64,000 bases of DNA from Rariglobus hedericola (lineage in GTDB: Bacteria; Verrucomicrobiota; Verrucomicrobiia; Opitutales; Opitutaceae), in NCBI RefSeq assembly GCF_007559335.1, contig NZ_VMBG01000002.1, forward strand, positions 248,001-312,000, written 5' to 3'. The notes beneath the pieces are model-generated. The model had not been told where the DNA came from and ran no database searches. It worked only from the letters and a program-made list of their open reading frames with translations. The position numbers were made by a program, and so were the translations under genes. Each line of letters starts with the position of its first letter. The stretch's first letter is position 1. Positions 42,249 through 50,500 of this stretch are shown here, piece after piece.

Positions 42249-43022
42249 ATGGCTCGCACGCAACTTCGCCCGGTAGAGGATTTCGACTCCATCTTTCGGG
42301 CTATCAGCAAACAGAAGGAGCTGGTGATTCTGGTGGGCGGTCACGCCGTAAATGTGTGGGCGTTGAGCTACCATGATCGACTGGGCGACCTGCTGGCACC
42401 GCTCCGTCCCTTTACGAGTGGAGACATGGACGTGTATGCCACGCGCCATGCGCTCATGCAGCTGCACGAGGATCTCGGAGGTAAATTGCTACTGAGTGGG
42501 CCGAGGGAAATCACCGACGGGACTTTGATCATCGGCGTGGAGCCGGACACTCGTGAGTTGGACGTTTTGCGAAGCGTCAACGGACTGCCCAAGCTCGATG
42601 CCCAGAGTGCCATTCCGTTGGAGGTATGCGGGCACGCGGTGCCGGTGTTGTTCCCCCATCTTCTCCTTCAGGCCAAGCTGGAGAATGCGCTGCGCTTGGA
42701 TCAGCGGTATCGGCAGGACATCAAGCACGTTAAAATCATGGCGTTGGTGCTGCGCGAATTCCTTCAACAGGTCGTCACCACCACCACTGCGGAGAACGAG
42801 AAATACGCTCTCCAGTTGTTGCAAAAGGTGCTCGCGATTTTGATTTCGGACAACGCGCGTGAGTTCACGCGCCTCCACAAGGTCTCCTTCGACACAATCA
42901 TGCCGGTCGAGTTGATCAGCGGGTCACCACTCCGAAAATTAGCCAACTTTGGTCAGAAGGAATTGCCGCGTGCGCTGGCTGTTTCGGCGTCTCAAAAAAC
43001 AACGCCTAAGCGGAGTCGTTAA
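42249..43022 (+). CDS. AbiEii-like nucleotidyltransferase-fold protein
   Basis: The 257-residue protein has the polymerase-beta-type signature: VGGHAVNVWAL (about residues 29-39) followed by SGDMDVYAT (about 57-65) with the D-x-D metal pair, and an acidic strand in REL-DVLR (about 99-106). A helical C-terminal half follows. AbiEii-type toxins with this fold add nucleotides to tRNA ends and cause abortive arrest. It is 9 bp downstream of the RHH gene. The start ATG at 42249 lacks a strong Shine-Dalgarno. Toxin function is inference from fold and pairing. Confidence 0.7.
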   Translation: MARTQLRPVEDFDSIFRAISKQKELVILVGGHAVNVWALSYHDRLGDLLAPLRPFTSGDMDVYATRHALMQLHEDLGGKLLLSGPREITDGTLIIGVEPDTRELDVLRSVNGLPKLDAQSAIPLEVCGHAVPVLFPHLLLQAKLENALRLDQRYRQDIKHVKIMALVLREFLQQVVTTTTAENEKYALQLLQKVLAILISDNAREFTRLHKVSFDTIMPVELISGSPLRKLANFGQKELPRALAVSASQKTTPKRSR

Positions 43023-43118
43023 GGTTTGGGCTTGGTGGATGGAGGCATACCCTGTGCGGCTGCTCATTTTTACAGTCACTTGGGAGTAAGCTTTTTGAGG
43101 TCTATGGCTGAGTTTTTC

Positions 43119-43152
43119 CCTGACGGAAAGATGGGTGTATTTTTCCGTCAGG
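43119..43152 (+). terminator. Hairpin after the nucleotidyltransferase gene
   Basis: An 11-bp perfect stem (CCTGACGGAAA at 43119-43129, complement at 43142-43152) lies 97 bp downstream of the stop codon. Because the T-run is in the right arm rather than after it, termination is plausible but not certain. Confidence 0.55.
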
Positions 43153-43180
43153 AAGTGGGCGTGAGTTATGGCTGTATCTC

Positions 43181-43305
43181 AGGCGTGGGCCTCGTGTTGG
43201 TTCGGCTGAGCTTGTTCTGAATCTCCAGTCGCCCGCCACCCTGCGGGTGTCGAGCGGCGGACGCCAAACCCCAAGCTCAGCCGAACCACCACTCAACCCA
43301 CGCCT
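43181..43305. repeat. Long imperfect inverted repeat over the LemA-like gene start
   Basis: The 34-bp arms (43181-43214 and 43272-43305) share a 9-bp outer match (AGGCGTGGG) and a 17-bp inner match (TGGTTCGGCTGAGCTTG) in inverted orientation, separated by 57 bp. The right arm lies inside the reading frame of the LemA-like gene. It may form a cruciform or a stable mRNA structure, or mark an insertion boundary. Confidence 0.75.
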
Positions 43306-43903
43306 GCCAAGACTACCACTCTCCATCGCCATCTCCGTCATCGGCGGCATTTTCGCCATCGGTCTCCTGACCCTGATCATCTTCAGCGCCTCCATCATCG
43401 GCACGTATAATACGCAGAAGAGTAACGGCCTTTTGATCGAGGCCAAGGAGGACGCGAACCGCGTGAGCCTCTCGACCCTGAAGTCGAAGTTCAACGAACT
43501 CGGTCAGATCACCGACGCCCAGTTCGACCAGCTGACCAAGCTCTTCGTCAACTACGCCGAGGCCCGCACATCGGACAATGCCGGCGCCGTGCTCAACTTC
43601 GTGAAGGAGACCGTGCCCAACGTGGACCAGTCCACCTTCAAGGAGTTGATGCAGATCGTGTCTTCCACCCGGGACAGCTTCGCCGAGCGCCAGCGCGAAC
43701 TGGTCGATCTGGTGCGCGTCTACAACACGCCGCTGGAGACATTCCCGTCCAACTTCGTCCTGAAGTTCTTCGGCTTTGAAAAGAAGAAGGCCCTGATCGT
43801 GATCACGAGCGACACGAAACGCGCCTTCGAGACCGGCATCGACGAGCCGGCGACCTTGTTCCAAAAGAACCCGACACCAATCGGCCCGGTGGAGAAGAAG
43901 TAA
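43247..43903 (+). CDS. LemA-like membrane-anchored protein
   Basis: The 218-residue product begins at GTG 43247, although the start could be further in because the inverted repeat covers this area. After a Pro-rich leader comes one membrane helix (about residues 25-50, SIAISVIGGIFAIGLLTLII), then GTYNTQKSNGLL and a long helical domain. LVRVYNTPLETFPSNFVLKFFGF (about 161-183, in two parts) is the LemA-type ending motif. LemA proteins are helical membrane proteins with a short cytoplasmic or periplasmic start. The gene lies 1 bp upstream of a membrane protein gene. Confidence 0.75.
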   Translation: MSSGGRQTPSSAEPPLNPRLPRLPLSIAISVIGGIFAIGLLTLIIFSASIIGTYNTQKSNGLLIEAKEDANRVSLSTLKSKFNELGQITDAQFDQLTKLFVNYAEARTSDNAGAVLNFVKETVPNVDQSTFKELMQIVSSTRDSFAERQRELVDLVRVYNTPLETFPSNFVLKFFGFEKKKALIVITSDTKRAFETGIDEPATLFQKNPTPIGPVEKK

Positions 43904-43904
43904 C

Positions 43905-45071
43905 ATGGGCTTCACCGGCTTCTACTTAATGGCGTTGTTGCCGATCGTCATCGGCTTCGGGCTCTGGCTCCTGAACCACCGGATCGCCCTATGGGAGTGG
44001 CTGCTCACGGGCGTCCTCGCATTCATCGTCGCCGGCTGCTTCCACGCGGGAGCGATCAGCGGCATGACGGACGACCAGGAGGTGTGGAGCGGGCAGGTCC
44101 TCTCCACGCACTACCGCCCCGAATGGCGTGAGCGCTACAAGGAGGCGGTCTATCGGACCGAGATCTACTACACCGGCACGGGCAAGAACCGGCAGTCTCA
44201 CACCCGGCGAGTCTTCAGCCACTACGAGACCCGACACAGGACACACCCCGACGAGTGGACAGTGAACACGACCTTGTTCTCCACGGAGGTGAGTCAGTCC
44301 AAATACGAACAGATCCGGCGCGAACTGGGCGCACGGACCAAGGCCGCCCCTGGCCGGCGCACAACCGGGTCGATGAGTTCGACGATGGTCAGCGGCGACC
44401 CGAACGACTACGACACGGGCAACACGTCGGGCGCGATCATCCCAGTGGCGAAGAACGTCTCGTTCGAAAATCGCGTGAAGGCGAGCCCATCGACCTTCAG
44501 CTACCGGCAGCTCACGCCCGAGGAGTCGGCGAAGCTCTACGACTACCCCTACATCGGCGACGCATGGTCCACCGGCCGCAACCTGAGCGGCACGCTCAGC
44601 ACAAGAAAGTGGGACGAGTTGAATGCCCGGTTAGGTCCGACGAAGCACGTCAACCTGATCGTCGTGCGGCTGAAGACGCCCGAGGAGGCCCGTGCCCTCG
44701 AAGCGAAGTGGATCGGCGGAAAGAAGAACGACCTTGTTCTGACCTACGGCGAGAGCTGGAGCTACGTCTTCGGCTGGACCGAGAGCACGCTGGCGAAGAC
44801 GAAGCTGGAGTCGCTGCTGCGCTACCACTACCCGCTGGACGACCGGTTCATTCCCGAGGTCGAGAAGGTGATCGTCGCCCACTACAAGATGGTGGACTGG
44901 CACAAGTTTGACTACCTCGACCTGAAGCCCCGGACCGCGCACTACTGGTGGCTGGCGCTGACCATGTTCCTCACGCAGGCCGGGGCGATGACGTGGGCGT
45001 TTATGAATGGAGAGAACAGGGTCAGGCGTATGCGGCCAATAACGTATCCGAAATATAATTACGCATCGTAG
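43905..45071 (+). CDS. Membrane protein partner of LemA-like protein
   Basis: The 388-residue protein has two N-terminal helices (about residues 5-22 and 31-52), a large soluble domain and a C-terminal helix (about 348-368). The soluble domain is rich in aromatic and charged residues (SHYETRHRTHPDEW, ETRHRTH). It contains no enzymatic motif I recognise. The gene begins 1 bp after the LemA-like stop (TAA-C-ATG). Base use (strong GC preference at third positions) is more extreme than in the neighbouring genes, as in the LemA-like gene, so the pair probably moved together. Confidence 0.6.
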   Translation: MGFTGFYLMALLPIVIGFGLWLLNHRIALWEWLLTGVLAFIVAGCFHAGAISGMTDDQEVWSGQVLSTHYRPEWRERYKEAVYRTEIYYTGTGKNRQSHTRRVFSHYETRHRTHPDEWTVNTTLFSTEVSQSKYEQIRRELGARTKAAPGRRTTGSMSSTMVSGDPNDYDTGNTSGAIIPVAKNVSFENRVKASPSTFSYRQLTPEESAKLYDYPYIGDAWSTGRNLSGTLSTRKWDELNARLGPTKHVNLIVVRLKTPEEARALEAKWIGGKKNDLVLTYGESWSYVFGWTESTLAKTKLESLLRYHYPLDDRFIPEVEKVIVAHYKMVDWHKFDYLDLKPRTAHYWWLALTMFLTQAGAMTWAFMNGENRVRRMRPITYPKYNYAS

Positions 45072-45102
45072 TAATTCTGCCAAGCGCCCGGCTGAATAAA
45101 TT

Positions 45103-45528
45103 TTAGGCTTGGGCTCGTGTTCTGAGGGTCGTCCAGCTCCGGCCGAATTCGGTGCAGTAGAGCATGAACAGGGTCGCTCCACCCGTCATGCTTGCCAACT
45201 CATAGAGCGCAGTCGCTGAGCCCGGTGCGGCGGTGGGAGGAGGGCTAAAGAAGGTTATGCCAAGCATGACGACCGTGATGAGCAGGTATGCGATTTTCGC
45301 CCACGGACGAAGCATGAAGAGCCCGATGATCACCACGAGTGCCGAGATGGAGAGTCCGAATCCAAACAGGCCGTCTGCGGTGCTATACTCTTCATTGGTC
45401 CTTTCGTTGTAGTGGAGTAGTTCTTCGGGGAGTTGTCCGTCGGTAAAAATGGCGATGCCTACGCCTAAAACACCGAATGCGATTTGAGCGCTCAGCAGAA
45501 TTCGAAAAAGGCTGATTTCAGATTTCAT
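45103..45528 (-). CDS. Four-helix membrane protein, unknown
   Basis: The 141-residue product starts at ATG 45528 (GGGGGAG-like site in front) and shows four hydrophobic helices: LLSAQIAFGVLGVGIAIF, LFGFGLSISALVVIIGLFM, AYLLITVVMLGITFF and LASMTGGATLFMLY. It begins 11 bp after the stop of the membrane J-domain gene, so both share a transcript. The function is unknown. A longer frame up to 45834 overlaps that gene and was not used. Confidence 0.65.
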   Translation of the reverse strand: MKSEISLFRILLSAQIAFGVLGVGIAIFTDGQLPEELLHYNERTNEEYSTADGLFGFGLSISALVVIIGLFMLRPWAKIAYLLITVVMLGITFFSPPPTAAPGSATALYELASMTGGATLFMLYCTEFGRSWTTLRTRAQA

Positions 45529-45539
45529 GGGGGAGAGAT

Positions 45540-46307
45540 TTACACAGATGGGTTCACGAAAATATGCCCACACTTGCGGCAGGTGACTTTGATGGCGCGC
45601 GAGAGTTTGGGCACTCGCAGACCTTGGCTGCATTGCGGGCACGAGAGTTCTACTTTGTCTGCGGCGGGTGCGTCTTGAGGCACGACGGATTTGTGCTGCG
45701 CCGTGGAGGTTGCGTTGCTCAACCCGGATTGATCCGGGGGAGGTGCATCGAAGAAGAGTGCGGTGGCAATTTTGTGGGCCAGCCCGCCGAGCAAGCTGCC
45801 GACCGTAATACCCGCAAACAGGCAATACCGCCACTTCATGTTATGAAACGACGTGCCCGGATATTGATTGGCCCAGACGAGCACCGCGATTGCCGTAATC
45901 ACGATACCTGCGCCGATAAACAGAACGCCCGACAAGGTGTCCGCTTCGAGCATCCGCCCATCTATCTTGAATTTGGTGCGGTGGAAATTAGCCGCGACAC
46001 TGGAGATCCACCGGTCGAATTCATCCCACTGCTCCGGGTAAACGGATGCATCCTGGCGTGCTTGCTCGGCGGCGGGTGTGTGGAAGCCGCCCGAGGATGT
46101 GGGCTGGCTCGACCGGTATTGATCGTATTCCGACCGAGTGGCTGGGTTGGAGAGAATATTCCACGCTTCGTTGATACGCACCATCGCCAAGTGCGAGCCG
46201 CCTCTGTCAGGGTGATTTTCGAGAGCCTTCTGCCGGTAGGCTTGGCGGATGGCGTTGAAATCAGCAGACGGACTGACGCCTAGAATGTCGTAATAGTCGT
46301 GTTGCAT
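45540..46307 (-). CDS. Membrane-bound J-domain protein with C-terminal zinc finger
   Basis: The 255-residue protein has an N-terminal J domain (MQHDYYDILGVSPSADFNAI, HPD motif at His32-Asp34), so it should stimulate a DnaK-type chaperone. Two hydrophobic segments (about residues 128-148 and 160-180) anchor it. The C-terminus (LSCPQCSQGLRVPKLSRAI and VTCRKCGHIF) has two CxxC pairs of a small zinc ribbon. There is no glycine-rich region and no DnaJ-type substrate domain. It is upstream of the four-helix membrane protein in the same operon. Confidence 0.88.
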   Translation of the reverse strand: MQHDYYDILGVSPSADFNAIRQAYRQKALENHPDRGGSHLAMVRINEAWNILSNPATRSEYDQYRSSQPTSSGGFHTPAAEQARQDASVYPEQWDEFDRWISSVAANFHRTKFKIDGRMLEADTLSGVLFIGAGIVITAIAVLVWANQYPGTSFHNMKWRYCLFAGITVGSLLGGLAHKIATALFFDAPPPDQSGLSNATSTAQHKSVVPQDAPAADKVELSCPQCSQGLRVPKLSRAIKVTCRKCGHIFVNPSV

Positions 46308-46356
46308 TTCGTGCGATGTAGCGACGCGGACATCCCCCGCCGGCGTCCTCTGTGGG

Positions 46357-46827
46357 TTACTGGAGGTATACGAGCAGAGCCTTGGCTTTCTTCGGCCAAT
46401 CCTGAGAGAGGGCCTGCGGATTCTTCTTCAACTCGTCGATGATCTTCAGGACGCCGTCGATTTCGAATGCGAGCTTGTTGCCCTCAACCGTGCCGAGGAG
46501 CTTGGCATTGTTGCGGCCGCGTTCGAGGGCGTTGATGACCTTAGGGAACGGCGGATCAACGTGAGGCAACTGCGGGTTTACAGCCCCGGCCGCGATCTCC
46601 AAGCGTTCGGAATCCGCTAGGATCTCGACCCAAGTAACTCCGGTGCCGCGGACAATATCCGACTGCACCTTCGGCTTGAGCGTGGTCATGCGCAGCTTAA
46701 TCGAGGTCAGATCCTTCTTCAGTGAAGCTTGCACTTCCTGGAACGATGCGGAGGCGACTGGCTCTACGGCAGAGGAGGGCAGGGCGTAAGCGAGCGCCAT
46801 CAGCATGAACGTGAGTAAGGTTTTCAT
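46357..46827 (-). CDS. Small exported protein, unknown
   Basis: The 156-residue product starts at ATG 46827 and has a signal peptide (MKTLLTFMLMALAYALPSSA). The mature part is helical and lysine-rich (FQEVQASLKKDLTSIKLRM). There are no cysteines or membrane helices. The longer frame to 46956 adds an improbable leader. It is 49 bp upstream of the J-domain gene in the same direction, so all three could share a promoter. The family is not recognised. Confidence 0.6.
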   Translation of the reverse strand: MKTLLTFMLMALAYALPSSAVEPVASASFQEVQASLKKDLTSIKLRMTTLKPKVQSDIVRGTGVTWVEILADSERLEIAAGAVNPQLPHVDPPFPKVINALERGRNNAKLLGTVEGNKLAFEIDGVLKIIDELKKNPQALSQDWPKKAKALLVYLQ

Positions 46828-46922
46828 GGATACGTATCGTTTGTGTGCGGACGTTGTCGGGCCGGATTTTTCGTGGGGCAGGCTGGGGCAGTTTCTTGGG
46901 GCCCAGCCTATTAGTCGCCACG

Positions 46923-46958
46923 TTATGGCGTGTTCGTCAATATAGGTTTCCGCCATAA
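46923..46958. promoter_or_regulatory. Inverted repeat in front of the XRE regulator
   Basis: TTATGGCG (46923-46930) and its exact complement CGCCATAA (46951-46958) are separated by 20 bp in the divergent region between the exported protein and the XRE gene. The right arm overlaps CATAAT, a good -10 match. An autoregulatory operator is a reasonable inference. Confidence 0.45.
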
Positions 46959-46964
46959 TGTGAC

Positions 46965-47207
46965 GTGCCTAAGCGCAGATCACTCGACACTCCACAAACC
47001 GCCGCATGGTTGAAGGCGGTAGGGCGTCGAATTCGGGCAAAACGGATCGAAGTCGGGTTAACTCAGGAGTGTTTGGCCGAGTTGGCAGACATCACTCCGC
47101 GCACGCTTCAGAAGCTGGAGGCCGGGGAGTTCGCCACGCTCATTTCAACGCTTAAACGGGTCCGTGCGGGACTTGGCTGCCGTTACGACGATTTGCTTCC
47201 GGATTGA
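46965..47207 (+). CDS. XRE-family helix-turn-helix regulator
   Basis: The 80-residue product starts at GTG 46965. Residues about 16-70 form an HTH_3/XRE domain (VGRRIRAKRIEVGLTQECLA, ADITPRTLQKLEAGEF, STLKRVRAGLGCRYDDLL). It is a compact DNA-binding protein without an effector domain. It is divergent to the exported protein gene and probably controls itself and that operon through the inverted repeat at 46923-46958. Confidence 0.85.
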   Translation: MPKRRSLDTPQTAAWLKAVGRRIRAKRIEVGLTQECLAELADITPRTLQKLEAGEFATLISTLKRVRAGLGCRYDDLLPD

Positions 47208-47548
47208 GGCAGGTTTGCCAAATATCTCAATAAGAGATAAGTCCTAAGCATTCATCAAGTAGCCATAAATAGGCTCCATTAGAGGCCGTCTTGTAGTTTG
47301 CTGATTCGGCTCAGTTCTAGCGTGACGAATCCGGTCTCCGTAGCAGGTGTATTAAGGTGGAGCGTTTTTTAATGCCTCCCTTATTACTAGTTGCTGTAGA
47401 TTGCTAAGAGGGGGCATGGCTGAAACTGACTAAATGCTATATAGTAAGTTTATACTAGATAATGATTTAAATCTTTGATTTAGGCGATCCCGCTTGACCC
47501 GCTAAATGCGCATGGGTTTCAGATGCATGAAGCTTTCAACAGCTGCTA
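47208..47548. other. A+T-rich upstream region of the giant RHS gene
   Basis: This 341-bp stretch contains no supportable gene. It is distinctly A+T-rich, with TAGTA/TACTA short inverted arms around 47452-47467 and GATAAT at 47459-47464, which may be part of the promoter. I cannot place a reliable -35 box. Confidence 0.45.
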
Positions 47549-50500
47549 ATGCAGCGATCTAACATTTTTGCGTCTACTTCTATGTCGCCTCTCCCGTATT
47601 TTGGTTTTTTTCTCCGATTTAGTTCAGCTGTTTTTGCGGTGTTGGTGTGTGGTCTTCCAGCACTTAGCGCGGCACTACCAAGTGGCTGGAGCAATGCAGA
47701 CATCGGCACCGTAAGTGTCGCGGGAACGGCTTCGTTTACTTCCGGCACGGGCACCTACACGCTTCAAGGCTCAGGCGCGGCCGACATCGCGGGAACAACC
47801 GATAATTTCCATTTCGCCTACCGTGCGCTGAGCGGTGACGGCTACATCATCGCCCGGATAGCCTCGCTCACCAACACCAACACGTGGTCGAAGGCCGGCT
47901 TGATGATCCGTGAAACCATCGATGCAGATTCTAAGCACGCACTGATGATGGTCACGCCGGCCATGGGGACTGGTATCAAGTATCGCACTGCAACCGGAGG
48001 CGCGACCACTCAGGTTCTCGTGACGGGCGCCGCTCCCCGCTGGCTCAAACTTGAGCGCCGTGGCAAGATGATCACCGGCTTTGAATCGACCGACGGGGTT
48101 ACATGGAACGTCGTTCAGCGCGTAGCCTTATCTATGAATACCGACGTGCTCGTCGGTCTCGTTGTGTGCAGTCGGACCTCGACCCTCGCCACCATGACTG
48201 CCGACCAAGTAGTCATCGATTCCCCGGACGCCTCTATCGCATTGCCTTGGCCTTGGACCGAACAAACCGTGGGCTCTCCGACTGACTCCGGCGTAGCGCT
48301 CTACGACGGCAGTTACGTTCTTTCGAATCTCGGCGCAGACATCACCGGCACTGCCGACAAGATGAAGTATGTTTCGCAGACCTTGATGGGCGACGGCGTC
48401 ATCACCGTAAAAGTATCTTCGGTTACTTCCGGCGACAACTCAACCCGTCTCGGTTTGGTGATGCGTGAGTCACTCGATGCCAATGCACGCAGCGTCGTGC
48501 TGGCTTTGTCCACCGCCAAAAGCGTCGCCTTCATGAGCCGGCGCACGGTGGCTGGTGCGCTCACGACCCGTGCGACCGCCGTAACCGTGGCCGTGCCTGC
48601 CTGGCTCCGTCTTCAGCGCGCCGGTAACGTCTTCACGGCGTGGCGTTCCACCGATGGCATCACCTGGACCGAGCATGGCACTGAAACGCTCGAACTCGGC
48701 CCCATCCTCAATGTTGGTCTGGCGTATTCTAACCGCCATATCTCGACTTGGGCCATCGGCGTGGGCGACGAACTCAAGCTGACTTCACCTGCCGATACTG
48801 ACGGCAACGGCTTGGATGATGGTTGGGAGGTTCAGTATTTCGGCGGCATTGGAGTCAACCCGCAGGGCGACCCCGACAGCGATGGCTTGACCAACGGTCA
48901 GGAATGGGAGTTGGGCAATGATCCGCAGGTCTTCAATCTTGAGGGCCAACGTCCGTTGCTAGAGCTGATCTCGGGAGACGATCAGATTGCCGCGACCGGA
49001 TCTTTGCTTTCCCAGCCGCTGGTTGTTCGAGTCAAAGATTCTCTGAGTGGTGATCCGCTGGCCAACATTCCCGTATTTTTCCACGTTGGCTTGGGCAATG
49101 GCCGCCTCGGCTCCGTCGCTCCCGGTGCTTCCGCTCTCAGTCTTTTTTCAGACGTCAACGGCCTTGTGCAGTCCTCTTTCATGCTTCCCGCCACTGCCGG
49201 TCTCAACCGAGTGAACGTGAGCGTCGGTGGCCGCCAGCAAGCGGGAGTGATCACGTTCGACTTGAAGGCGCTCGCGGGCGTCGATCCATTGCTCTTTGAC
49301 GTCGCTGATATCGGCGTGCCGACGCTGCCGGGGCAAATCGCGTATTCCGCCGGCACCTATACCATGACGGGAGCTACCGTGGTTGATAATTCAGGAACCG
49401 CCGATCGTTCGACCTTCGCCTGGCGCGATTTCACCGGTGACGGTTATATCCTCGCCCGAGTGCAGTTTACTCAGGCTGATAACGCATTAGCTCAAGCCGG
49501 TGTGATGATGCGTGAAAACCTCAATCCCGAGGCACCCAACGTCGCCATGCTGCTCACCGCCACCAGCGGAGTAGCCTTTCAGTATCGTGACACCGCCGGA
49601 GCCACCACCGGCGTGGCACGTCTCGCAGGTGTAACGGGTCCCGTCTGGGTTCTGCTCCGTCGCAGCGGCGATGTGTTCACTGGGTTTTATTCCGTCGATG
49701 GCGAGGTCTGGACCTATCGAGGCACCCGGACGATTGCGCTCGGCTCCACGCTGAAAGTGGGTTTTACCCACGGCACCCGCACCAGCGTTGGCAACAGCGC
49801 TTCGTTTGACGGTCTTCGTATGGGTGCGCTCGCCACGGCTCCTTGGTTCGTCGCTGACATTGGACTGCCACGCGCCACGACGATCAATGACTTTACTGCG
49901 GACTCCGTGTTCGTTCGCGCGGGTGGCGCCGATATGGCCGGGGCGGCGGATAATTTCCACTACATCTACCAACCGCTTATCGGAGATGGCCGCCTGATTG
50001 CGCGCGTGGCTTCCCACCTCTCGCTCAACAGCTCGACCAAGAGTGCATTAATGGTCCGAGAAAGTCTCGATGCCGGTTCCCGTCACGTGTCCCTCTCGTT
50101 TGCCGCGCCGTCTGGGATCACCTTACGCAAACGCGACCTCACCAACGGCACGACCACCTCGGCGACCGGTGTCGCCTCGGTCACGGCTCCTTATTGGCTG
50201 CGAGTGGATCGTCTGGGACCTAAAATTATCACTTATGCGTCGAGCGACGGCCAGAATTGGTCCACCACCGGCACGGCGGCTTTCGACCCTGGCTCCACGC
50301 CGCTCATCGGCTTGGCCGCTTCCAGCAGCACTTCGTCTCTGCATACCCAAGCTCTGTTTGATCACATCAGTCTCGAGATGGCCGCAGGTTCCCTCGGCTG
50401 GAACGGTGCCTACTATACCGGTGCAGATTTCAAAAACAGCCGCATGTTCCGCCGCGATCTGGAGCTCGATTTTTCCTGGCCCTTCTCGCAATCCCCCGCG

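Noticed and set aside
43181-43305. Integron attC-like site
   Set aside because: The inverted repeat lacks the paired RYYYAAC and GTTRRRY core sites, and there is no cassette array.
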